From positions 62,001-126,000 of the forward strand of contig JANQRH010000013.1 in assembly GCA_028284625.1 (NCBI GenBank): 64,000 nucleotides of DNA, in the 5' to 3' direction. Every line of letters begins with the position of its first letter. Within the stretch, counting starts at the first letter, position 1. A model generated the notes under the pieces. The model had not been told where the DNA came from. It did no database searches and saw only the letters and a program-made list of their open reading frames with translations. This DNA comes from Afifellaceae bacterium. Its GTDB lineage: Bacteria > Pseudomonadota > Alphaproteobacteria > Rhizobiales > Afifellaceae. This document shows, piece after piece, positions 17,757 to 26,356 of the stretch. Both the position numbers and the translations under genes were made by a program.

Positions 17757-18629
17757 ATGTCGGAGCCACTTTTACTCGGCGTGGATGGCGGCGGCACGGA
17801 GTGCCGCGCGCGTCTTTGCGATCGCGCCGGCAATGTGCTCGGCAACGGCCTCGGCGGCCCGGCGAACGCGCGGCTTGGCTCAGCGTTTGTGATGGGCTCC
17901 ATCCTGACGGCAAGCCGGCAGGCCGCTGCGGCCGCCGGGCTCGCTGAGGCCGATCTGAAGCGGGCGCATGCAGGCTTCGGGCTCGCAGGCGCCAACCTGC
18001 CGAGCGCCTGTGACGCGCTTCTGGCCGAGCCGCATCCCTTCGCCTCCGTTCACATTGAGACCGATGCCTACGTCGCCTGGCTCGGCGCGTTTGAAGGCGA
18101 GGATGGCGCCATCCTGATCATGGGGACGGGCTCTTGCGGCCTTGCCGTTGTCGGCGGCCAGAAATTTGACGTCGGCGGGTGGGGCGCGGAGGTCTCAGAC
18201 GAGGCAAGCGGCCAGTGGATCGGTCGCGAAGCCGTCCGCCGCTCGCTCTGGGCCTATGACGGACGCGCTGCCCCTTCGCCGCTATCCGATGAGGTGCTGG
18301 CGCGTCTCGGCGGCAGCGGCGAGACGGTGGTCGCGTTCGCCACCACGGCACGACCGGCCGACTTTGCCGCTTTGGTGCCGCTTGTGATGGAACACGCTGA
18401 GGCGGGCGAACCGCTGGCCGTGGCGCTGATGAATCAGGCGGCGGCCGATGCGGTGTGGTTCATCGAGCGGCTCCTGGAAGTCGGCGCGCCTGCCGTGGCC
18501 CTGATTGGCGGTCTGTCCGGACCGCTATCGGCCTGGCTGCCAGAGCGCATTCGCCCGCATCTCGTCGTCCCGCGCCACGATGCGACTCACGGCGGCGTTC
18601 TATTGGCGCGGCGGGGATTGGCGGACTGA
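17757..18629 (+). CDS. BadF/BadG/BcrA/BcrD-type ATPase, N-acetylglucosamine kinase-like
   Basis: 290 residues of the actin-like ATPase fold. The phosphate-1 motif is LLLGVDGGGTECRARL, followed by GGPANARLG, the phosphate-2 type ILIMGTGSCGLAV, GGWGAEVSDEASGQWIGREAV and the adenosine motif LIGGLSGPLSAWL. These strings match the small N-acetylglucosamine kinase group (NagK-like BadF proteins) that phosphorylates amino sugars during murein recycling or chitin-derived sugar use. It stands alone, divergent from the GGT gene and convergent with amn. Amino-sugar kinase is the best guess; activity on another sugar cannot be excluded. Confidence 0.83.
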   Translation: MSEPLLLGVDGGGTECRARLCDRAGNVLGNGLGGPANARLGSAFVMGSILTASRQAAAAAGLAEADLKRAHAGFGLAGANLPSACDALLAEPHPFASVHIETDAYVAWLGAFEGEDGAILIMGTGSCGLAVVGGQKFDVGGWGAEVSDEASGQWIGREAVRRSLWAYDGRAAPSPLSDEVLARLGGSGETVVAFATTARPADFAALVPLVMEHAEAGEPLAVALMNQAAADAVWFIERLLEVGAPAVALIGGLSGPLSAWLPERIRPHLVVPRHDATHGGVLLARRGLAD

Positions 18630-18643
18630 TCGGCGCGGCCGAT

Positions 18644-20131
18644 CTAACGGAACGCCGGTTCGTCGAAGCCGCGCAATTTGCGTGAATGTAGCCGGTCGAC
18701 GCCCTGCTCACGCAGGAGCCGCATTGTCTCCAGGCCCACCTTGAGATGCTGGCTCACGCGCTCGCGGTAGAACGCGTTGGCCATGCCGGAGAGTTTGAGC
18801 TCGCCATGCAGCGGCTTGTCGGAAACGCAGAGCAGCGTGCCGTATGGGACGCGGAAGCGTAGGCCATTCGCCGCCACGGTTGCCGATTCCATGTCCACTG
18901 CAATGGCGCGCGACTGGTTGAGCCGATTGAAGAGCTCGTCGAAGCGGAGCTCCCAATTGCGGTTGTCGGTGGTGGCGACCGTGCCGGTGCGAAGCCGCGT
19001 CTTCAATTCGTGGCCGCGCAATCCGGTGACCTTGGCGGTCGCCTCCTGGAGCGCCACCTGCAATTCGGCGATCGGCGGCACCGGCACCCACATCGGCAGG
19101 TCCTGATCGAGCACGTGGTCGTCGCGCACATAGCCATGCGCCAGCACGTAATCGCCCAGAAGCTGGCTGCGTCGAAGGCCGGCGCAATGGCCGAGCATCA
19201 GCCAGCAATGCGGCCGCGTCACCGCCAGATGGTCGGTGATCGTCTTGGCGTTGGCCGGCCCGACGCCGATATTGACCAGCGTGATGCCGTCGAGGTCGTC
19301 GCGCGTTAGATGGTAGGCCGGCATCTGCGGCAGGTAGCGCGGTGATTCCGGCTCCGGCGCACCGGCCGAACGCGGCTCGGAAGGGAAGACGAGGTTCCCC
19401 GGCGCCACGAAGCTCGTATAGCCGTCCTTGCCGACCTGCTCGCGGCCGAACGCGATGAACTCGTCGACATAGCGCTGATAGTTGGTGAGGAGCACGAAGC
19501 TCTGGAAATGCTCCGCTGACGTGCCGGTGTAATGCTGCAAACGGGCGAGCGAGTAGTCGACACGCTCCGCCGTGAAGAGCGCAAGCGGCCGCGGCTGACC
19601 CGGCGCGCCGACGAACGATCCGTTGGCAATGCCGTCATCCGTGGCACTGAGGTCGGGCAGCGCGAAATAGCTTTGCAGCGCACGCACATCCTCTTCCGTG
19701 ATGTCGGTGACGCTCTCTTCAACGACGAAGGGCAGGGGGATCTGCCGGTCGCTGACGCCGACATGGACGGGCACTTCGTGGTGGCCCAGCACGAAGGCGA
19801 TTTGGTCCCGATAATAGCGGTCGAAAAGGTCCGGCCGGGTGAGCGTCGTGCCGTAGACGCCAGGCTCAAGAAGCACGCCGTAGGATAGCCGCGCATCGAC
19901 ATGCAGGTCGGAGCGCCGCACCGGAACGGCGACATAGGGATAGGCCGCATCGATGCGTTCAAGTTTTTTGCCCTTGGCGCCGGCCGCGAAGGCATCGCGG
20001 ATCTTGGCCGCGTTGCCGTCATAGATCTCGGTGATCCGCTCCACCGCCTTGTGCGGGTCGTCGAACGGCTGCAGGTCGCGCGCAAAAGGTCCCGCGAGGG
20101 ACTTGGACGTCGTGGCGCGCTTGCTGGTCAT
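18644..20131 (-). CDS. amn: AMP nucleosidase
   Basis: 495 residues, the usual length for Amn. The N-terminal regulatory domain includes YPYVAVPVRRSDLHVDARLSYG and the strongly conserved TTLTRPDLF. The C-terminal nucleoside-phosphorylase-like catalytic domain contains YHLTRDDLDGITLVNIGVGPANAKTITDHLAVTRPHCWLMLGHCAGLR and the closing IAVDMESATVAANGLRFRVPYGTLLCVSDKPLHGE. The enzyme hydrolyses AMP to adenine and ribose 5-phosphate and helps control adenylate levels. It is a single gene, convergent with the kinase upstream, with a short GC-rich inverted repeat (GATCGGC/GCCGATC, 18628-18644) at the junction that might act as a weak two-way terminator. Its ribose 5-phosphate product fits the sugar-kinase-rich neighbourhood. 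Confidence 0.95.
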   Translation of the reverse strand: MTSKRATTSKSLAGPFARDLQPFDDPHKAVERITEIYDGNAAKIRDAFAAGAKGKKLERIDAAYPYVAVPVRRSDLHVDARLSYGVLLEPGVYGTTLTRPDLFDRYYRDQIAFVLGHHEVPVHVGVSDRQIPLPFVVEESVTDITEEDVRALQSYFALPDLSATDDGIANGSFVGAPGQPRPLALFTAERVDYSLARLQHYTGTSAEHFQSFVLLTNYQRYVDEFIAFGREQVGKDGYTSFVAPGNLVFPSEPRSAGAPEPESPRYLPQMPAYHLTRDDLDGITLVNIGVGPANAKTITDHLAVTRPHCWLMLGHCAGLRRSQLLGDYVLAHGYVRDDHVLDQDLPMWVPVPPIAELQVALQEATAKVTGLRGHELKTRLRTGTVATTDNRNWELRFDELFNRLNQSRAIAVDMESATVAANGLRFRVPYGTLLCVSDKPLHGELKLSGMANAFYRERVSQHLKVGLETMRLLREQGVDRLHSRKLRGFDEPAFR

Positions 20132-20219
20132 GCTGGCTGTTTATGCCACCTCATGTGTGGAATGCGACGTTGCACAAATCCATCGCGGAGGAAAGCCGCC
20201 GCGGCAGTCGATGATCATG

Positions 20220-21218
20220 CTAGTCGCTGCTGACCGCCACCGGCCGGCCCTCTTTGCGCGACTGCGTCGCCGCATCGGCGAGGCGTTGCGCCTGTAGACC
20301 GTCGCGGCCGCTTGGCGACGGTGCCTTGCCGCTAGAGACCGCCTCCACGAACGCCGCCAACTCGCGCCGATACGCGAGCGCATAGCGCTCCAAGAAGAAG
20401 TGCAGCGCCGGATCTTTTTGAAAGCCGCTCCCTCCGGCGACTTCCACCGTCGATTCCAGCACATTGTCGGCCCGCAGCATGCCGCCCGATCCGTGCACCT
20501 CGATGCGCTGGTCGTAGCCATAGGTCGCGCGTCGCGAATTGGATATCTGTACGAGTTTGCCCGAAGCCGTGCGCATGATCACAAGCGCGGTGTCGACGTC
20601 GCCAGCTTCGCCCACCGCCGGGTCGACAAGCGCAGAACCATAGGCGGTGACTTCCACCGGCTCTTCGCCCCCGAGGAGGAAGCGCGCCAGATCGAAATCG
20701 TGGATCATCATGTCGCGATAGAGCCCGCCGGACCGCTCCACATAGGACAGCGGCGGCGGCTCCGGGTCACGCGAGATGATGGTCACGATCTCCACTGCTC
20801 CGATCGCCCCGTCTGTAATCCGCTGCTGAAGCGCTGCGAAGTTGGGGTCGAAGCGACGGTTGAAGCCGATCATCAGCGGCGTGCCGGCCGCTTCGACGAC
20901 TTTGAGGCAACTCGCCACGCGCGACGCGTCAAGGTCCACGGGCTTCTCGCAAAGCACCGCCTTGCCGGCCCGCGCGCCGCTTTCGATCAGATCGGCATGC
21001 ATGTCGGTCGGCGTGCCGATCAAAATGGCGTCGATGTCGCCCGCCTCGATGATGGCTTTCAGATCGCGGACCTCTGCCCCGGTCGCCTCCGCCAGCCGGG
21101 CCGCCGTCGCCTGATCGACATCGGCCACAGCGACCAGTTTGGCCTTCTTGGAGGCTGCGATATTGCCGCCGTGAATCTGACCGATACGGCCGGCACCCAG
21201 AACGCCGAAACGAAGCAT
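20220..21218 (-). CDS. iolG: Inositol 2-dehydrogenase
   Basis: 332 residues from the ATG at 21218, chosen because GGGGAGGAG lies 8-10 bases before it and MLRFGVLGAGRIGQIHG is the family N terminus; the track ORF extends 54 codons into the iolC side. The cofactor loop is GAGRIGQIHGGNI, the catalytic Lys lies in LCEKPVDLD, and the Asp/His pair in MMIHDFDLARFLLG. IolG oxidises myo-inositol to 2-keto-myo-inositol (scyllo-inosose) with NAD. It is divergent from iolC across 78 bases, so both likely share a control region. The close match to the IolG pattern and the neighbours make this the inositol enzyme and not one of the three other Gfo/Idh/MocA proteins in the window. Confidence 0.92.
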   Translation of the reverse strand: MLRFGVLGAGRIGQIHGGNIAASKKAKLVAVADVDQATAARLAEATGAEVRDLKAIIEAGDIDAILIGTPTDMHADLIESGARAGKAVLCEKPVDLDASRVASCLKVVEAAGTPLMIGFNRRFDPNFAALQQRITDGAIGAVEIVTIISRDPEPPPLSYVERSGGLYRDMMIHDFDLARFLLGGEEPVEVTAYGSALVDPAVGEAGDVDTALVIMRTASGKLVQISNSRRATYGYDQRIEVHGSGGMLRADNVLESTVEVAGGSGFQKDPALHFFLERYALAYRRELAAFVEAVSSGKAPSPSGRDGLQAQRLADAATQSRKEGRPVAVSSD

Positions 21219-21296
21219 CTTAAGAACTCCTCCCCATCGCCATTTGGTCACGCGCGCGACTGGACCGGACGGGGCGCGGCGTGAGATGAATGGCCC

Positions 21297-23234
21297 ATGC
21301 CTATAGCCACATCCTCCGGGCCAGCGCCAGAGCTTGACGTGATCACCATCGGCCGCTCGTCGGTCGATCTCTACGGGCAACAGATCGGTTCACGGCTGGA
21401 GGATGTCGCCAGTTTCGCCAAATCGGTCGGCGGCTCGCCCACGAATATCGCCATCGGTGCGGCGCGGCTCGGTCTGAAAAGCGCCGTCATCACCGGCGTC
21501 GGCGATGAGCAATTCGGTCGCTTCATCCGCGAGCAGCTTGAGCGCGAAGGCGTGGCGCTCACCGGCGTGAAAGTCGATCCGGAGCGCCTGACCGCGCTTG
21601 CCATTCTGTCGGTGGAGGACGACCGCACGTTTCCACTCCTCTTCTACCGCGAGAATTGCGCCGACATGGCGCTCAGCGAAGCCGACATCGATCCCGACTT
21701 CATCCGCTCCGCCAGCGCCGTCGTCGTCACCGGCACGCATTTCTCCAAGCCCGGCCCGGAGGCGGCGCAAAAGAAAGCGATCCGCATCGCCCGCGAGGCC
21801 GGGCGCCGTGTGGCTTTCGATGTCGACTATCGTCCCAATTTGTGGGGCCTCGCCGGACACGCCGCTGGCGAGGAGCGCTATATCGCGTCAGACCGCGTGT
21901 CGGAGCATCTGCAAGCTGTGCTGCCCGATTGCGATCTGATCGTCGGCACGCAGGAAGAACTTCACATCGCCTCCGGCGAGGAGGACGACCTGGCGGCGCT
22001 GAAGCGCATTCGCTCATTGAGCGCCGCGACGATCGTGTTGAAGCGCGGGCCCATGGGATGCGTCGTCTTTCCCGGCGACATCCCCGACAGCGTGGATGAC
22101 GGGATCGTCGGCCAGGGCTTTCCGATCGAGGTCTTTAACGTGCTCGGCGCCGGCGATGCCTTCATGGGTGGCTTCCTGCGCGGTTGGCTCCGCGACGAGC
22201 CACACGCCACCTCCGCGACTTGGGCCAATGCGTGTGGCGCGTTCGCAGTGTCGCGGCTCTTATGCTCACCGGAATATCCGACCTGGACGGAGCTGCAGGC
22301 CTTCCTGGTGAAGGGCGTCACACATCACGCGCTCCGCCGCGACACGGAGCTCAACCACATCCACTGGGCGACGACGCGCCGCCGCCAGCCGGATTCGCTG
22401 TGCGCGCTGGCCATCGATCATCGCGCACAGCTTGTGGCGATGGCTGATGAGGTGGGCGCACCGCATGATCGCATCGGCGCCTTCAAGCAACTGGCCGTGA
22501 AGGCCGCGGCCCGTGTCGCCCAAGGCCGGCCGGGCTTCGGCCTGCTTCTCGACGAGACCTATGGCCGCGAGGCGCTCTTTGATGCGGCTGAGCATCCGTT
22601 CTGGATCGGCCGTCCGGTGGAGTTGCCCGGGTCGCGGCCGTTGCGCTTTGAGGGCGGGGCGGATGTCGGTTCACGATTGGTCGAGTGGCCGACCCATCAC
22701 ACCGTCAAGTGCCTCGCCTTCTACCACCCAGACGACGCGTCGGCGCTGAAGGATGAGCAAACGCGGGCGCTCTCCGGCCTTTACGACGCCACGCGGCGGC
22801 TTGGCCTGGAGCTATTGATTGAGATCATAGCCGGCCGCGACGGTCCGGTGTCCGATGACACAATCGCCCGCGCGCTCGGCGAGCTTTACGTCGCCGGCAT
22901 CCGGCCCGATTGGTGGAAGTTGGAGCCGCAGGCCTCAGCTGTTGCCTGGGAGGCAATCGGCAACGTGATTGCCGACAACGATCCCTGGTGCCGCGGTGTC
23001 GTGATGCTTGGGCTGGACGCGCCGGAGGAAGACCTGGCGTGCGCGCTCCAGGCAGCCGCCAAGGCGCCGGTCGTACGCGGCTTCGCCGTCGGGCGCACCA
23101 TCTTCGCACCCGCGGCCAAGGACTGGCTCGCCGGCAGAATCGACGACGCGGCGGCGATTGACGACATGGCGTCGCGTTATGGCCGGCTCGTCGGGATGTG
23201 GGAAAACGCAAGAAACGATTCTGCGGAGGGATAG
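21297..23234 (+). CDS. iolC: 5-dehydro-2-deoxygluconokinase fused to DUF2090 domain (IolC-IolJ-like)
   Basis: 645-residue fusion. Residues 1 to about 330 are a PfkB-type kinase: GRSSVDLYGQQIGSRLEDV, VGGSPTNIAIGAARLG and the C-terminal NVLGAGDAFMGGFLRG with the catalytic Asp. This half phosphorylates 5-dehydro-2-deoxygluconate. From about residue 335 a DUF2090 domain follows (CALAIDHRAQLVAMADEVGA..., GLLLDETYG, WWKLEPQ, RGVVMLGLDAPEED), a TIM-barrel domain related to class I aldolases. In proteobacteria it is thought to supply the DKGP aldolase step done by IolJ elsewhere; no separate iolJ is seen here. The stop is followed at once by the iolB GTG, so the two are co-translated. Confidence 0.94.
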   Translation: MPIATSSGPAPELDVITIGRSSVDLYGQQIGSRLEDVASFAKSVGGSPTNIAIGAARLGLKSAVITGVGDEQFGRFIREQLEREGVALTGVKVDPERLTALAILSVEDDRTFPLLFYRENCADMALSEADIDPDFIRSASAVVVTGTHFSKPGPEAAQKKAIRIAREAGRRVAFDVDYRPNLWGLAGHAAGEERYIASDRVSEHLQAVLPDCDLIVGTQEELHIASGEEDDLAALKRIRSLSAATIVLKRGPMGCVVFPGDIPDSVDDGIVGQGFPIEVFNVLGAGDAFMGGFLRGWLRDEPHATSATWANACGAFAVSRLLCSPEYPTWTELQAFLVKGVTHHALRRDTELNHIHWATTRRRQPDSLCALAIDHRAQLVAMADEVGAPHDRIGAFKQLAVKAAARVAQGRPGFGLLLDETYGREALFDAAEHPFWIGRPVELPGSRPLRFEGGADVGSRLVEWPTHHTVKCLAFYHPDDASALKDEQTRALSGLYDATRRLGLELLIEIIAGRDGPVSDDTIARALGELYVAGIRPDWWKLEPQASAVAWEAIGNVIADNDPWCRGVVMLGLDAPEEDLACALQAAAKAPVVRGFAVGRTIFAPAAKDWLAGRIDDAAAIDDMASRYGRLVGMWENARNDSAEG

Positions 23235-24038
23235 GTGTCGAACTTGAAGATCAGACCAACCGCGCCGAACGGCGGCAGCCGCACGATCCACGTGACGCCT
23301 GATAGTGCGGGTTGGACCTATGTCGGCTTCGACCTCCATCGCCTCGCGGCGGGCGAGACCGTCCGTGCCGAGACCGGCGACCGCGAAGTCTGCCTCGTCC
23401 TGGTCACCGGTATTGCCGAGATCACCGGCGGCGGTCAGGATTTCGGCCGCATCGGCGAACGCATGAGCCCGTTTGAGGGCAAGCCATGGTCCGTCTACGT
23501 GCCGGCTGGCGCCGATTGGGCCGTGACGGCGGAGACGGATACGGAGCTTGCGATCTGCTCCGCACCCGGCGCGGCGGGGCACTATGAGGCGCGGCTGATC
23601 GGCCCCGATACGCTGCATCAGGAGACGCGCGGCACCGGCTCCAACACGCGTCATGTCACCAACATTCTGCCGGAATGGGAGCCGGCGGAGAGCCTGCTCG
23701 TGGTGGAGGTGATCACGCCGGGCGGCAACACCTCATCCTACCCGCCGCATAAGCACGACACCGACAATCTGCCGGAGGAATCGGTGCTGGAGGAGGTCTA
23801 CTATCACCGGCTTAACCCGCCGCAGGGTTACGCCTTCCAGCGCATCTATACCGACGATCGTACGCTAGACGAGGCAGTGACGGTTGAGGATGGCGACATG
23901 ACCCTGGTGCCGCGCGGCTACCACCCCTGCGCCGCGATCCACGGCTACGATCTCTATTATCTCAACGTGATGGCCGGCCCGAAGCGCACCTGGAAGTTCC
24001 GCAACGAGCCGGCGCATGAGTGGCTGGTGACGGCCTGA
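23235..24038 (+). CDS. iolB: 5-deoxy-glucuronate isomerase
   Basis: 267 residues, full-length IolB. Typical strings are WTYVGFDLHRLAAGE near the start, GPDTLHQETRGTGSNTRHVTNILPE in the middle, and the metal-binding cupin region SSYPPHKHDTDNLPEESVLEEVYYHRLNPPQGYAFQRIYTDD, closing with VTVEDGDMTLVPRGYHPCAAIHGYDLYYLNVMAGP. It isomerises 5-deoxy-glucuronate to 5-dehydro-2-deoxygluconate, the substrate of the IolC kinase encoded just upstream. Start is GTG directly after the iolC TAG, with GCGGAGGG as ribosome site inside the iolC 3' end. Confidence 0.96.
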   Translation: MSNLKIRPTAPNGGSRTIHVTPDSAGWTYVGFDLHRLAAGETVRAETGDREVCLVLVTGIAEITGGGQDFGRIGERMSPFEGKPWSVYVPAGADWAVTAETDTELAICSAPGAAGHYEARLIGPDTLHQETRGTGSNTRHVTNILPEWEPAESLLVVEVITPGGNTSSYPPHKHDTDNLPEESVLEEVYYHRLNPPQGYAFQRIYTDDRTLDEAVTVEDGDMTLVPRGYHPCAAIHGYDLYYLNVMAGPKRTWKFRNEPAHEWLVTA

Positions 24039-24045
24039 GAGCGAT

Positions 24046-24528
24046 TCACTCCGCCGCTTGTTGCGTGTCCGTGTAGCCGTCGAGCGTGCCGGTGATCGTG
24101 TAGCGCAGGATCGCCACCACTTGCTCAGGCGTTTCCGCGACGGCCAACGCTGCAGCATCGACCTCCTTCAAAGCATGCTGGTGCTCGGCGGAATGCACCA
24201 CGATGATCAGTTTGCCGAGTGCTGCGGCATATCCAGCGTCAAAGGCTGCGTTCCACTGCTTGTATTTCTCGCCGAAGCGCACCACGACGATATCGGCCCG
24301 CTGGATGAGCGTGCGCGTGCGGATCGCGTTGACCTTGGCGCCCTTGTGATCGTGCCAGAACTTGTCGGCCTCCGCGCCGAGGATCGCCACGCCGCAATCG
24401 TCTGACGCTTCGTGGTGCGTCACCGGCGCGGTGAAGGTGACGTCGAGACCGGCTGAAGCCGCGCCGGTCGCAATCCGCTCGCGCCAGTCTGTGTGGATCT
24501 CGCCGGAGAGATAGACGCTCCAGGCCAT
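24046..24528 (-). CDS. YtoQ family protein
   Basis: 160 residues with the conserved YtoQ pattern: VYLSGEIHTDWRERI at the N terminus, FTAPVTHHEASDDCGVAILG, DKFWHDHKGAKVNAIRTRTLIQRADIVVVRFGEKYKQWNAAFDAGYAAALGK. The fold is expected to be nucleoside 2-deoxyribosyltransferase-like, given the SGEI start and the late NAAFDAG motif, but no activity is established for the family. It lies convergent with iolB with 7 bases between the stops and is divergent from the SDR gene. Placement inside an inositol block may be accidental. Confidence 0.9.
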   Translation of the reverse strand: MAWSVYLSGEIHTDWRERIATGAASAGLDVTFTAPVTHHEASDDCGVAILGAEADKFWHDHKGAKVNAIRTRTLIQRADIVVVRFGEKYKQWNAAFDAGYAAALGKLIIVVHSAEHQHALKEVDAAALAVAETPEQVVAILRYTITGTLDGYTDTQQAAE

Positions 24529-24667
24529 GTCGTGCTCCCTCTATGATGCCCCGTACGGTTGCTGTCGGTCTGGTGGAGACCGGGTTGAAACCGCGCCGGG
24601 GCGTGCTAAGCGCGAGTGTAATGCGCAGGAAAGCTCAGAGCCAGCAGGCCAGCATGAGGGAGGTATG

Positions 24668-25486
24668 ATGAGCGACCAATTCAAAGGCAAGGTCGGGATC
24701 GTCACGGGCGGAACCCAGGGATTGGGCGAAGCCATCGCGCGGCTCTTCGCCGAGCGCGGCGCCGCAGGCCTGGTGATCGTCGGACGCAACGAAGAGCGCG
24801 GCAAGGCCGTGGCCGATGACATCTCAAAGAGCGGCTGCCCGACGCATTTCGTCGCCGCCGACCTGGCGGACATCGCCGCCTGCCGCAAAATCGTCCCCGC
24901 GGCGGAGGAAGCTTTCGACCGCGTCGATGTTCTGGTCAATGCCGCCGCTATCACCGACCGCGGGACCATACTCGACACCAGCCCGGAGCTGTTCGACGCC
25001 TTGTTCAACGTCAATGTGCGCGCGCCGTTCTTCCTCATGCAGGACGCCGCCAAGGCGATGATCAAGCGCGGTATTTCAGGCACGATCGTCAACATCCTCT
25101 CCGTCGCCGCGCATGGCGGCATGCCCTCAATCATCGCCTATAGCGGGACGAAGGGCGCGCTCGCGATCCTGACCAAGAGCGCGGCCTTCTCGCTCATGCG
25201 CAACAACATCCGCATCAACGGCCTCAACATCGGCTGGATGGACACGCCGGGCGAAGATCGCATCCAGCGCCTCTATCACGATGGCGGCGACGACTGGCTC
25301 GCCAAGGCGGAAGCCGAGGCGCCCTTCAAGCGGATATTGAAGCCGCAGGAGGTGGCGCGCGCGGTCGCGTTCGCGGCAAGCGAGGAGTCCGGCATGATGA
25401 CCGGGTCGCTCATCGACTTCGAGCAACAGATTCAGGGTTGCGCGGAAGGCGCCGTCTGGCCGAGCGCCGCAATGACGCTCGACTGA
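24668..25486 (+). CDS. SDR family oxidoreductase in the inositol block
   Basis: 272 residues. Classical SDR with GGTQGLGEAI for cofactor, VNAAAITD, catalytic Ser in NILSVAAHGG and YSGTKGA for Tyr and Lys. The C-terminal segment GWMDTPGEDRIQRLYHDG and DFEQQIQG matches a subgroup that I associate with rhizobial inositol and polyol clusters, where it may act on inosose or a similar cyclitol. The start was moved from the track value because MSDQFKGKVGIVTGG is the natural N terminus and GGGAGG lies 5 bases before the second of two adjacent ATGs (24665, 24668). Substrate is inferred only from context. Confidence 0.87.
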   Translation: MSDQFKGKVGIVTGGTQGLGEAIARLFAERGAAGLVIVGRNEERGKAVADDISKSGCPTHFVAADLADIAACRKIVPAAEEAFDRVDVLVNAAAITDRGTILDTSPELFDALFNVNVRAPFFLMQDAAKAMIKRGISGTIVNILSVAAHGGMPSIIAYSGTKGALAILTKSAAFSLMRNNIRINGLNIGWMDTPGEDRIQRLYHDGGDDWLAKAEAEAPFKRILKPQEVARAVAFAASEESGMMTGSLIDFEQQIQGCAEGAVWPSAAMTLD

Positions 25487-25505
25487 TTGGATGGGTGCGC
25501 TCGCC

Positions 25506-25694
25506 TTAGAGCCTGTTTGAAAAGCCAACCTCACGGCGCGCGGCCGGATAATCAGACGTTGGCTTGCGCCAAAATGGTCGGTTCCGGCTCTAAGATCAAA
25601 AGACCAAGAGCCCGGAACCGGCCTTTTCCGGGCAGGCGGTCGTCTGATTGGCCATCGACAAGGGCGTGGCCGGCATTCTCAAACGGGCTCTTAA
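25506..25694. repeat. Foldback (MITE-like) intergenic element
   Basis: About 189 bases that form an imperfect palindrome over their whole length. Outer arms are GAGCCTGTTTGA and TCAAACGGGCTC (one mismatch), a middle pair is ATCAGACG and CGTCTGAT, and inner arms are CGGTTCCGG and CCGGAACCG. There is no coding capacity. The right end supplies the stop codon of the next gene on the minus strand. No transposase is nearby, so a non-autonomous element is the inference. Confidence 0.65.
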
Positions 25695-26212
25695 AGCTTG
25701 GCGAGCGCCAGCCGCGTCACCTGAGCGGTTGGGCCGCCCGGCCGCACCTTGTCGGTGACCGTAATGGCGAGCTGGCCATTGCCGGCGTTGCGGATGGTCA
25801 TCGTCGCTTTGGTGTCGCCGTTCACCGGCTGCGGCCAGGTGATGGTCAAGACGACGGAATCGCCGCGCCGCCGACCCGACAGGCTGGCCGGTCCGATGGA
25901 GGATCCGACATAGACGCCGCTATAGCGGCCCGATGCAGGATCGAAGCTGATATTGGCGCGAATCTGCTTGGAAAAGACGAAAGCGCCGCACTTGCCGCTC
26001 ATGGTGACGGCGTTGGCCGACGGCTGGCCGGTCAAGGTGCAGCGCACGCGATTGGGTCGTTCGCTGGCGTTGCGCAAGACCTCGCCGGAGCCGGAGAACG
26101 ACCCGGCAAATCTCTCAAAGAAACGCGCCTCAGACGCGTTTGCCGTTCCGATAAAGAGCCCCCCAACAAGCGCCAGGCCGGCAAGCGCGGCGCTGATGGA
26201 ATGTAAGTGCAT
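25691..26212 (-). CDS. Small secreted protein of unknown function
   Basis: 173 residues from the ATG at 26212, chosen because GGAGG lies 8 bases ahead and because MHLHSISAALAGLALVGGLFIGTANASEA is a clean Sec signal peptide with cleavage after ANA. The mature part is beta-rich (RFAGSFSGSGEVLRN..., VRCTLTG, GKCGAFVFSKQIRANISFDPASGRYSGVYVGSSIGPASLSGRRRGDSVVLTITW) and has two cysteines that could pair. This resembles small periplasmic proteins with a lipocalin-like or beta-sandwich fold seen in rhizobia, but I do not recognise a named family. The TAA stop lies in the end of the foldback element, so the C terminus may have been set by its insertion. Confidence 0.75.
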   Translation of the reverse strand: MHLHSISAALAGLALVGGLFIGTANASEARFFERFAGSFSGSGEVLRNASERPNRVRCTLTGQPSANAVTMSGKCGAFVFSKQIRANISFDPASGRYSGVYVGSSIGPASLSGRRRGDSVVLTITWPQPVNGDTKATMTIRNAGNGQLAITVTDKVRPGGPTAQVTRLALAKL

Positions 26213-26356
26213 CTCAAATGCCTCCGAAGTGATGTGTCGCCTCCTAGCGCAACCGCCGGCCAAAGACCGGGCTCATCGCCGATTAGGCTAAATGCGTAAG
26301 GAAGGATGCGCCGCCGTTAACCGCGCCAACGCGGCGGCAATGCGGTCGCGATGCGG

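Noticed and set aside
18628-18644. GATCGGC/GCCGATC hairpin as a firm terminator
   Set aside because: The stem is only seven pairs with no T run, and short GC palindromes are frequent in such a genome; mentioned only in the amn entry.
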